Origin: Flavobacterium tegetincola DSM 22377
GTDB taxonomy: Bacteria; Bacteroidota; Bacteroidia; Flavobacteriales; Flavobacteriaceae
Length of the DNA: 64,000 bases
Direction of reading: 5' to 3'
Assembly: GCF_000425485.1 (NCBI RefSeq)
Contig: NZ_KE384386.1
Coordinates: forward strand, 1 to 64,000
Position 1 is the first letter of the stretch, and the number at the start of each line of letters is the position of its first letter. The position numbers were made by a program, and so were the translations under genes. Under the pieces are notes generated by a model. That model saw only the letters and a list, made by a program, of their open reading frames with translations. It had not been told where the DNA came from and did no database searches. Positions 44,658 to 52,762 of this stretch are shown here, one piece after another.

Positions 44658-44954
44658 ATGACAAAAACAAAAAAGGTTAATTTGAAGGAAATAGTTGACG
44701 AACTAAATATACACTTGCTTGAAAAGTATAATTCTTTAGAAATGAGAAATATATTTATTGAATTTGGCAATGAGGACAGTCAAGACCTTTTCATTTTAGA
44801 ACCGCCCCATTATAACGTTATAGATATAACATTTCGTGGAATAGAGATTTATACTACGAATCATGAAGATTTGGTGACAAGGGAAGAAATAACGGATTAT
44901 ATAAAAGAGTGGTTCAACATTTATATTGAGGCCTTGCAACATTTGAAGTTTTAA
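44658..44954 (+). CDS. Small acidic hypothetical protein in island
   Basis: This 98-residue acidic protein starts MTKTKKVNLKEIVDELNI, followed by an alternating pattern (FIEFGNEDSQDLFILEPPHY) and ending in a helical segment IKEWFNIYIEALQHLKF. It has no signal or known motif. It is separated from its neighbours by more than 150 bases on each side, so it is probably monocistronic. The function is unknown. It may be an immunity-type partner of nearby genes, but the evidence is only size and charge. Confidence 0.45.
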   Translation: MTKTKKVNLKEIVDELNIHLLEKYNSLEMRNIFIEFGNEDSQDLFILEPPHYNVIDITFRGIEIYTTNHEDLVTREEITDYIKEWFNIYIEALQHLKF

Positions 44955-45107
44955 AAGAGTGAAAAAGTTAATTTAAAATGGCAGTTCGATAATGCGAATT
45001 AGTCTTTTATTTTATTTGGATTTGTTAGAATTTCCTAAATAAAAGAAAATAGTTATTCCGATTGTATAGCTAATCATTGGAAGTCAATTTGCTCTAAACT
45101 TAAGTGT

Positions 45108-45791
45108 ATGAAATTTCTAAAATCATTATTCAAAAATAACGCAAATACTGAAGTGAAAGTTACTGTTGTAGCACAAGAAAGTAGTGGTGATATTGTTAAA
45201 GTTAATACCGATGACGATAAAGAAAAGCTTGAAGATATTCTCTTCGAAGATAAATATCGGGATATGACTGTCGATGAAATATACACCATTATTGAAAAAA
45301 AGGATTTGTATGGAGAAGAATTGTCACATGCCGAACAAAAGTTTTTTGAAGATAATGGTTGGAGTCAATTATTATTAATGATACATAGAGAGCATACTCT
45401 CGGTCGGTCCTTGGCAATAAGAGGCTTACTGGATGGAAATTATCAGCAATTACTAAATGAGAGTGGAAATCCTTTTAAAGAATTTGTGAATTTTGCGATA
45501 GAGTATTTTAAAAAATTAAGTACGGCCAATCCTGAGGAAGCTCAGGCAAGATTGCTCCATTACTTTCCACTAATGCATCCATACATAAAAAACCATATTA
45601 TAAAGAACACTGGTGAAATATTAGTCAATGTGGATTGTGACCATGCAGAGGCATTTGATGAATTTTTAATCTTTTCCAAAGCCTTCTTTCTCCAATCTTA
45701 CCCTATTAAGAAAAAGCGAGATGCTGAAATAAACCAACATTTTATAAGAATGAGTGGTGAATTAATTAACTTCATCGAAAGCGATACTTAA
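45108..45791 (+). CDS. Hypothetical helical protein in island
   Basis: The 227 residues begin MKFLKSLFKNN, an amphipathic basic start similar in style to the MGLFDFF genes nearby. An acidic region follows (NTDDDKEKLEDILFEDKY), then an all-helical body with TLGRSLAIRGLLDGNYQQLL and YPIKKKRDAEINQHF. No catalytic motif is visible. It converges on the minus-strand gene that follows, 86 bases apart, with no obvious terminator between. The family is not recognised. Confidence 0.5.
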   Translation: MKFLKSLFKNNANTEVKVTVVAQESSGDIVKVNTDDDKEKLEDILFEDKYRDMTVDEIYTIIEKKDLYGEELSHAEQKFFEDNGWSQLLLMIHREHTLGRSLAIRGLLDGNYQQLLNESGNPFKEFVNFAIEYFKKLSTANPEEAQARLLHYFPLMHPYIKNHIIKNTGEILVNVDCDHAEAFDEFLIFSKAFFLQSYPIKKKRDAEINQHFIRMSGELINFIESDT

Positions 45792-45877
45792 AAAATTAAG
45801 GTTTGAAATTAACAGATTTACCAATCAATTGAATATCAAACCCAAATTTTATAATTGCATAACAACTGTTTTACTTT

Positions 45878-46618
45878 TTACCTTAGATAATCTAGTCTCC
45901 TTTGCATTTCATCAACTTTCATTTGATTTCCATTTCTTCCGTAACATATTATTAGATTTTTTAGAGCATCATCATTGTTAGGCATTAATTTTATAGCTTG
46001 TTCAAAAAATGAAATAGCACTTGTTATATCATCATTTCTATAGGCATTTGCTCCACGATTATTAACTTCATCACTTTGTCCTGCTATTTGCATTTTCTCT
46101 GGCATTGACATAGTTGTATTCCAACGTTGGATAAAATTTTTAAAATTGTCAAATTCTGAATATTCGTTTAGAGCTTCAGAATGTTTTACATCTTGCGCCT
46201 TTTTATACTCTATGTCAACATTTCTGTCATGCATGTGCAAAGTAACACTATCAATAATATTGTTAGATTTATGAAGAGTTAAACCGTAATCAGAAAATGA
46301 AGCTCCCATAGCGTCAGTTCCAAAACCACGGAGAACGATTTTTGAATTGTTGTTCTCGATTATTTTCATACGTTTTTCCGCCATTTGAATGTTATCACCC
46401 CATACTGGATGATTGCCATTCATGTTGTACATTGTCACATTGAAAATTTTATTATCAGTAGTTTTTACTCTGATTCCTCGCCACGCTCCTTTATTGGTTG
46501 CATTGGTTGGTTTCCCATTTTCTATTCTAATGTGGTCGTCAGATAGAAATTTAAAATCCGTCAAATCAATCTTGGATTCCTTCTTGTCGCTCGATTTAAA
46601 AAAGTCAAATAATCCCAT
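45878..46618 (-). CDS. MGLFDFFK-start protein with TPR-like C-terminus
   Basis: This 246-residue protein begins MGLFDFFKSSDKKES, the same start as the gene at 46822. Its central part has a repeated KTTDNKIFNVTMYNMNGNHP region of beta type. From about 185 to 232 it carries one or two tetratricopeptide-like helices (RGANAYRNDDITSAISFFEQ, AIKLMPNNDDALKNLI), which mediate protein contacts. It has no signal peptide. With the BREX operon behind it, an accessory or separate toxin/defence role is possible but unproven. Confidence 0.6.
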   Translation of the reverse strand: MGLFDFFKSSDKKESKIDLTDFKFLSDDHIRIENGKPTNATNKGAWRGIRVKTTDNKIFNVTMYNMNGNHPVWGDNIQMAEKRMKIIENNNSKIVLRGFGTDAMGASFSDYGLTLHKSNNIIDSVTLHMHDRNVDIEYKKAQDVKHSEALNEYSEFDNFKNFIQRWNTTMSMPEKMQIAGQSDEVNNRGANAYRNDDITSAISFFEQAIKLMPNNDDALKNLIICYGRNGNQMKVDEMQRRLDYLR

Positions 46619-46821
46619 TTTTTTTCGTTTTTTTAATATTTTGTTTCGTTTTTTTTAGTCAAGTTGATGCTGATTTTATTGACCTATATAGTCATGAAGT
46701 AATAATTTGACTTTCACTATTATATTAAAATTATCATCAATCCCTGCAGATTATTATATTCAACTTAATAAGTTAGTAATCTAGAATTTTACGATGGTGT
46801 GCATAATACGTTTCTATAATC

Positions 46822-47199
46822 TTAAAATAATTTTAAGTCCTGTTTATAATCTTCTCGCAAACCTTCTTGAATATATTTATCTACTTCATACTTTAAGTTT
46901 TCATCAAGCATCATGTCTCCCATCATTTCGTAAACTTGAAAGTATTTAAGAACTATAGTGTTGAGATATCCTGCTGGAATATGCTCATTCCTTTGCTTTG
47001 ATGCTTCTCTAAATGCGGAACCGACCCTTTGATAAATTTCAATGATTTTTTGGTCGGATGTTTTAGAAGTAGGTGCCATATTATTCGCAGCAGCAATGCT
47101 ACGATAACCATTAACTATTAGCGGTCCACCTAATGCTTGAGCTTGTTCAAGTAGCGTTTTTGGTTGTTGTTTCTTTTTGAAAAAGTCAAATAATCCCAT
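46822..47199 (-). CDS. MGLFDFFK-start small protein, hypothetical
   Basis: The 125 residues start MGLFDFFKKKQQPKTLLEQ, with an amphipathic N-terminal helix identical in the first eight residues to the gene downstream. The rest is predicted helical (SDQKIIEIYQRVGSAFREAS; YLNTIVLKYFQVYEMMGD). The DNA around both starts is similar too, which points to a duplicated leader with different bodies attached. It sits 206 bases downstream of brxL. The function is unknown. Confidence 0.55.
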   Translation of the reverse strand: MGLFDFFKKKQQPKTLLEQAQALGGPLIVNGYRSIAAANNMAPTSKTSDQKIIEIYQRVGSAFREASKQRNEHIPAGYLNTIVLKYFQVYEMMGDMMLDENLKYEVDKYIQEGLREDYKQDLKLF

Positions 47200-47405
47200 T
47201 TTTATTACTTTTTATTAGTTGTTTTTTATTTTTTGTAATATTAGTTTATGTTGACTTTCTTGAAATCGACATTGACAAAGAGTAAAATTAAATATTGACT
47301 CAATCGTTGCAGATTCTGCCAATTAACTTACTATTATTTATTGTCAGAAATTAACATTAATAACGTTGTGAAACTCGACAGTTATGCACATAAATCATTT
47401 CTTAA

Positions 47406-49430
47406 TTAATACTTTAAAAAAGTCACTTCACAAGCCTTACAAATTCTCTTTTCTTGAATGTACTCATTGACATCATACCAGCCACCAGTTTTCTGCCAAA
47501 TGTCTAAACCTCTTCCGAGTACTATTTTCCAACCGTTATCCATCACAATAGAACGGTCGTGAATGTTGTCATCGAACTCATAACTAAAAATAATTCCGAT
47601 AGATTCTAACGAATATGTCATTTGTTCAAATGCTTCTTTTGCACCATCAATATAGTCTTCATTGTTACTCGTAACAAGGTGAAGTTTCACTTCTGTGTCT
47701 GGGTCTTTCTTTTCCGAAATAAGTTTCGCCAGTTCCATGAAATTTCTCAATTGGTATGGTAGTCTAATGTATGGGTCAATTATTTTGTAGTCAGTAGCGT
47801 TGATAAAATATGCTCCAAAAAGCATGTCATATGAAATACCAGATTGGTTATCTCGTATTAACTTTTGCCCACCTTGTAATTCAATCTGTGGTTCTTTAAG
47901 TAGTTTTTTAGGAATTGAAGACTGCAATACTTGTTCTGGACTATCTGAAATAAAGGTAGTTTCTTGCACTGGTGTTAGGTGCTCCAAAACTTCCAAAGTT
48001 TCAACGGTAATTTTTTTGCCATTACTTTTGATGGTGTAACTGAAATCAACTTCTTCAAAAGTTTCATCCATATTCTGAAGTTGAAGTTTCACTCTTTTTC
48101 TGCATTCGATTGCAAAATCAAGCAACTCTTGCATATCCTCTTCTGATAATTCGCCATGCGGATAAATCACTTTGGCCAATCCAGCGAAGGTCTTAATTAT
48201 CGATGTTTTATCCCTTGTAGTAATGGTGTCGGACAATTCAAAATACTTGGCGTATTCGTTCGTACGGTCCTCTTTTCTTAGCTCTTTTAAAATTTCTGCC
48301 AAATAGTCAACGATAAACCCATAGTCAGAAGTAAACATGTCGTTTCTCAACTTTTGAACTTCCCATCCAGGCAAGTACGCATGTATTCTGTCTAAAAAAG
48401 CAGTATCATAGTAGTCTTTTGGTAAAGCTTCAAACAAATTGCTATGCTTAAGCATATACGGAACGCTGTGGTCCGTGTTTCCTACAAATACCATAGAAGC
48501 TGAAGCACCGTAGACTTGCGTCCCTCTAGAGAAGGATTTGTTAGCCATGTAGTTTTTCATGATGTCAACAAGTCCTCTGTCCGTATTTTTTGTTTTTCCA
48601 GCAAATTCATCGTAAGCAACAACATCCCAATAACCAACCAAACCAATCTCACCAGAACTATTATTTACAAATAGTTTTGCCTTTGAAACTTCACCACCAG
48701 AAATCAACATTCCGTGTGGTGAAAGCTCAGAAAATATGTGTGATTTTCCTGTTCCTTTCGGACCAAGTTCAATCAAATTATAATTGTTTTCCACAAATGG
48801 AACAAGGCGAGTAAGTTGAAGCAATTTGGAACGAAAAGTAAACTCTTCAGGATTCAATCCCATAGTTTGTAGCAGAACATCAATCCATTCTTCCTTACTA
48901 AATGCTTTTCTTCCTTCTTTAAATTCATCCAAATCGCTGATTGAAATCTGGATGGGTTTGATACTTTCAATAATCCATGGTGAAGTTCCTCGTTCGTCCG
49001 TTGAAACGTAACCTAGGGTAAGAATACACCAAACACCTGTAGATAATAATTTTTGATGTTCTCTAATTACTGAATCTGCTATTGGAATTGCTTTAAGTCC
49101 GAGGTTTGCAAAGTAGGCTTCGTACTGGTCTTCTTTGTCATTCAGTTTTACTGAAATTTTGTCAATTATTCTGTGCGAACCTTTTTCACGCACCGTAGAC
49201 TTTATTATCTGAGCTTCGTCACGATGTACAAAGTGTTTGGATATAATTGTCTTTACTGTTTCAACGCCTTGAATGATTGTTTCTTCATCGCTAGTTGCAC
49301 AGTATTGTCCGAGTAAGTATTCCAAAACATAGATTGGTACGATGGCGTTTCCTTTAACCAATTTGGTTAAATCTTTTCGTACTACTTTGCCCCCAAAATA
49401 TTCGTTTAATTTTAAATCTAGTTCCTTCAT
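47406..49430 (-). CDS. brxL: BREX protein BrxL with MIT-type C-terminal domain
   Basis: This is the BrxL (Lon-like AAA+) subunit of BREX phage defence. The N-terminus matches BrxL (YFGGKVVRKDLTKLVKGNA, VPIYVLEYLLGQYCA). A AAA+ module carries Walker A GPKGTGKS at 223-230 and a Walker B-like VVAYDEFAG. The C-terminal 110 residues (DPYIRLPYQLRNFMEL, then HDRSIVMDNGWKIVLGRGLD) resemble the MITD1 C-terminal phospholipase-D-like domain, rather than the Lon protease end described for some BrxL proteins. It is the last gene of the operon, three bases after pglZ. AAA+ oligomers of BrxL bind DNA in characterised systems. Confidence 0.85.
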   Translation of the reverse strand: MKELDLKLNEYFGGKVVRKDLTKLVKGNAIVPIYVLEYLLGQYCATSDEETIIQGVETVKTIISKHFVHRDEAQIIKSTVREKGSHRIIDKISVKLNDKEDQYEAYFANLGLKAIPIADSVIREHQKLLSTGVWCILTLGYVSTDERGTSPWIIESIKPIQISISDLDEFKEGRKAFSKEEWIDVLLQTMGLNPEEFTFRSKLLQLTRLVPFVENNYNLIELGPKGTGKSHIFSELSPHGMLISGGEVSKAKLFVNNSSGEIGLVGYWDVVAYDEFAGKTKNTDRGLVDIMKNYMANKSFSRGTQVYGASASMVFVGNTDHSVPYMLKHSNLFEALPKDYYDTAFLDRIHAYLPGWEVQKLRNDMFTSDYGFIVDYLAEILKELRKEDRTNEYAKYFELSDTITTRDKTSIIKTFAGLAKVIYPHGELSEEDMQELLDFAIECRKRVKLQLQNMDETFEEVDFSYTIKSNGKKITVETLEVLEHLTPVQETTFISDSPEQVLQSSIPKKLLKEPQIELQGGQKLIRDNQSGISYDMLFGAYFINATDYKIIDPYIRLPYQLRNFMELAKLISEKKDPDTEVKLHLVTSNNEDYIDGAKEAFEQMTYSLESIGIIFSYEFDDNIHDRSIVMDNGWKIVLGRGLDIWQKTGGWYDVNEYIQEKRICKACEVTFLKY

Positions 49431-49433
49431 GGC

Positions 49434-51929
49434 TTAAAATTCATCAAAATCGTTAGTGAATGAAATGTTTAGTGTATAAAAGTATTCTTTATAAGTCTTC
49501 CACTTTGACGAGCCTTCGACAGGTTCTTCTAAGATTAATTTTACTCGTTGATTCTTGTATTTTCCACTTGCTTTCGAACTGAGCTGGAATCTGTGCTTAA
49601 CTTCTCTTTGGCGTTCACTACCATCTTCAATATCAAAATTATATTTAAACTGGTCGCTTAATTCTTCACCATCTTCAGCCTTTATCGTTGTTCTCAAAAT
49701 TCGAGGTAAAACTTGGTCACTTACTAAATTCGTTTGAATAAATGAAACTGCAAGAATATTAGTCGTAATTCTGTCCAACGATTTAATAATGTCGATTTCA
49801 ACTTGTGTAGTTGTGTCTTGTCTTGTCTTGGTAATTTTTATTACAGGAATAACGATTTCCTGAAGTGAAGCTCCACCATGAATAAAACGAGAGCCTGCAC
49901 CTTTAACTCGAAGTCGATTGATTGATTTAGGAACTAGGACATCGATATCATTTGACAGACCCAATTGAGTTCCAGTGAAGGATTTTGTAGCGTTATCTGA
50001 CTTCAAATCTTTGCCAATAACAAATCTTCTGTTGTCTTTCCATATTTCACCGCTGTGCTTTGAATCGCTAAAATCACTTTCATCAAGTTCGTTATGTTGG
50101 TAGATAAAGCCATGGTCAGAAGTAACAATCATATTGTAACCATTCATATTGTTGATTTTTTTCAACATTTCGAATAGGAATGTGAATTCGTCCTCTACAG
50201 CATCAAATACTTTTTCTTCAGTAGTTTTATCATCACCCGTTTTGTCAATTCGATTATGATAAATGTAAATCACATCATAATTCTTTACAAAATCTCTACC
50301 TTCTTTTGATGAATTCATTTTCATAAACTCTTCTGCCTTAATTGCAGTCGCCCTAGGTCCTAAATTAGCTTCTAAAATCTTTGTGCGACCTTGGATGCCA
50401 CTAGTAGATTTCCCATCAGCTAGAACCAAGTCAGTTCCTTCCTGAATAGAAAGTTCTTTGTGAGGAAGAAGCGAAGCCATCCCAAGCTGTGTGTAAGATG
50501 GCAAACTCGAAACCAAATGCGATATTGAAGCCTCAAATCTATTTTCTGATTGAAGTCTTTTTGTAAATTCCACACCACATTCATATCTAAATGCGTCCGA
50601 AATTATAATAAATATACGTTGTTTTTTATCTGCAATAGGCTTGACATGGATGTCAAAAAAATTTCGCTGAGCAACATCTGAATCTTTAGTCCAACTGCTC
50701 AATCCGTCAACTACAGTTTGCCAATTGTTATTATAATTCAACAGCCAATCATTAGAATATACTTTTTCAATCTTAACCGCTAAGTCTGCTAATATTTTGT
50801 TTTGGCTGGTTTTTCTATAGTTCCAGATAAATTTTCTGTAAAGCAGGTCAACCTCATAAAGATTTGATGCATAATCAGCTGTTCCCTCTTCAAAAGAAGT
50901 ATACTTTGTATGAGAGTGTTTACGAATTGCCGAGATTAAATCCGAAGCGAAAAGGATACTGTCATAGAAAAATTCTACTTCAGAATACCAATACTTATTT
51001 TCTCTTTGCTTCACATATTGAGCTATCTTCTCGCTAGAAATCTGTTCTGAAATTATCAGTTCAATTAATTCGTGAATAACCTTTTTATCAATTAACTTAA
51101 AAATATCATCGTCAACAATTGCATCGATTGAACTACTGTATAATTTGTTTTCAACGTCAATATCTAAAGCTATTTTAGAGGATAGTCTACCAAAACTTTC
51201 ACGGTATTGAATGGTATCTTTCCACAATGAAAGTAACAACCTCGATTCCTTTGCAATCCCAGTATTTTGCCCCAGTGAGAAGTTATTGTTGAACACTTCT
51301 AATAAGAAATCGTAAATAGATGGATTCTCATTGAGGTAATTGTACTTACGCTTAATTTCTCCCCAATAAAATGATGATAAATTATAGCGTTCAAGGTCCT
51401 TGTCAAACTTTTCATTGCCGTCTATATAAGAAAAACCATGAGCATGAATATAAGTAACCAAGCTAACGTTTTCTGTTCCAAGTGTGATGGCCAGCATCTT
51501 GTATTTTATTTCTTGAAAATCATCTCCGTCACCTAAGTATTCTTTTAGTTTCAACCTGCGTTCTTTTGCTTTAAAGAATTCAATATGATTTCCAACAAAG
51601 TCCTTTAAATGGTAACCCAATCCCATCTCTTGGAGAAACATTGCCTCTTGGTCCGTATGAAATACATGATGTGCTAATTCTAAATCCAATAACCAATTAT
51701 CTTCATTCGCAGGTTTTTCACCAGTGAAATAAAGTAAAAACTTTTCTTTTGGCTGTTTTTTACAAACGGCATGCTTCACCTCAAATTCATTATGTTGCAC
51801 ATGAATCTTAGTGACATGCTCCAGTTCCAATGACTGGAACTGGTCTGTCAACTCTTCCTTTTCATCGTACCAAAAAACAATACGGTGCTTGTTGAATAAC
51901 TTTGTTAATGCTTCAGCTATTTTGCTCAT
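49434..51929 (-). CDS. pglZ: BREX phosphatase-like protein PglZ (type A)
   Basis: This 831-residue member of the alkaline-phosphatase superfamily is required for BREX. The metal-binding segment IIISDAFRYECG is at about 441-452, and the later histidine ligands are in TSDHGFIYQHN (about 605). Length and N-terminal region (FNKHRIVFWYDEKEELTD) match type A PglZ. It overlaps the coiled-coil gene by one base (TAATG), so they are translationally coupled. The role of PglZ within the BREX complex, with PglX, is supported by family knowledge. Confidence 0.92.
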   Translation of the reverse strand: MSKIAEALTKLFNKHRIVFWYDEKEELTDQFQSLELEHVTKIHVQHNEFEVKHAVCKKQPKEKFLLYFTGEKPANEDNWLLDLELAHHVFHTDQEAMFLQEMGLGYHLKDFVGNHIEFFKAKERRLKLKEYLGDGDDFQEIKYKMLAITLGTENVSLVTYIHAHGFSYIDGNEKFDKDLERYNLSSFYWGEIKRKYNYLNENPSIYDFLLEVFNNNFSLGQNTGIAKESRLLLSLWKDTIQYRESFGRLSSKIALDIDVENKLYSSSIDAIVDDDIFKLIDKKVIHELIELIISEQISSEKIAQYVKQRENKYWYSEVEFFYDSILFASDLISAIRKHSHTKYTSFEEGTADYASNLYEVDLLYRKFIWNYRKTSQNKILADLAVKIEKVYSNDWLLNYNNNWQTVVDGLSSWTKDSDVAQRNFFDIHVKPIADKKQRIFIIISDAFRYECGVEFTKRLQSENRFEASISHLVSSLPSYTQLGMASLLPHKELSIQEGTDLVLADGKSTSGIQGRTKILEANLGPRATAIKAEEFMKMNSSKEGRDFVKNYDVIYIYHNRIDKTGDDKTTEEKVFDAVEDEFTFLFEMLKKINNMNGYNMIVTSDHGFIYQHNELDESDFSDSKHSGEIWKDNRRFVIGKDLKSDNATKSFTGTQLGLSNDIDVLVPKSINRLRVKGAGSRFIHGGASLQEIVIPVIKITKTRQDTTTQVEIDIIKSLDRITTNILAVSFIQTNLVSDQVLPRILRTTIKAEDGEELSDQFKYNFDIEDGSERQREVKHRFQLSSKASGKYKNQRVKLILEEPVEGSSKWKTYKEYFYTLNISFTNDFDEF

Positions 51930-52762
51930 TATTTTACGAAAAATACTATGATTATTATTATCGCAAGTACAATATTTACGATTAGACTTTGTTTATGCTT
52001 TGCATCGATTTTATCAGAAAGAAGTTTAAACTCTTTGGCAAAATCAAGTTCTGAAATTTCACTTTGCAAACTTTTCAAACTGCTGTCAAATGAAATTAAT
52101 CCACTTTTTACGTTGTTAATTTCGCTTATCAATTCTTGATTAGATGTTTTTAGCAACGATGTTTGTTCATCTAAAGTTGATAGCAAAGTGCTTTTAAGAG
52201 TTTCTACTGTCGATTCAAAATCTTTAAGACTTGATTCTAGACCTTCTTGAAAATGAACTTGATTTGTTTTTAATTTATCTTCTAATTCTTTAATTCTTAA
52301 ACCAGATTGATTCGAAACCTGTTCTAATTCTTTACCCAAGCTTTGATTTGACGCAGTTAGTGAACTCAACTGTTCATTTGACTTTGACTCAAAGCTAGCG
52401 ACTAGTTTTTTAATTGAAGATTCAAAACTCTTTATGTATCCTTGCAAATCCTTTTGGAAACCAACTTGGTTCTCTTGCAATTTGGAATCTACTTCTTGAA
52501 TCCTAGAATCTGATTGATTTGAAATCTTTTTCAAATCTGCTCCAAAAGTTTTGAAACTTTTGTCAATGTTTTCCTTAATTGCTTCTTTATCTATACCTAC
52601 ACCATCTGAAATTGTTTCGATACTTCGTAGAACATTTGTGAAGGAATTAATTAGCTGTTCACTCTTTTCTGCTATAGTATTGACCTGTGTACGAGCTGAT
52701 TCTATTTTTGCTAAGCTATCTTGTAATTCTACAAGTGTTTGTTGTATTGCTGGATTATTCAT
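51929..52762 (-). CDS. Coiled-coil, tail-anchored protein within BREX operon
   Basis: The 277 residues are almost all coiled coil, with three similar blocks of the type NQVGFQKDLQGYIKSFESSIK, NQVHFQEGLESSLKDFEST and QSLGKELEQVSNQSGLRIKE. At the extreme C-terminus is a single hydrophobic helix (VNIVLAIIIIIVFFVK), so the protein should be held in the membrane by its tail with the coil facing the cytoplasm. It overlaps the helicase gene by eight bases and pglZ by one. It is not part of the standard BREX set. It could scaffold or localise the complex. Confidence 0.75.
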   Translation of the reverse strand: MNNPAIQQTLVELQDSLAKIESARTQVNTIAEKSEQLINSFTNVLRSIETISDGVGIDKEAIKENIDKSFKTFGADLKKISNQSDSRIQEVDSKLQENQVGFQKDLQGYIKSFESSIKKLVASFESKSNEQLSSLTASNQSLGKELEQVSNQSGLRIKELEDKLKTNQVHFQEGLESSLKDFESTVETLKSTLLSTLDEQTSLLKTSNQELISEINNVKSGLISFDSSLKSLQSEISELDFAKEFKLLSDKIDAKHKQSLIVNIVLAIIIIIVFFVK

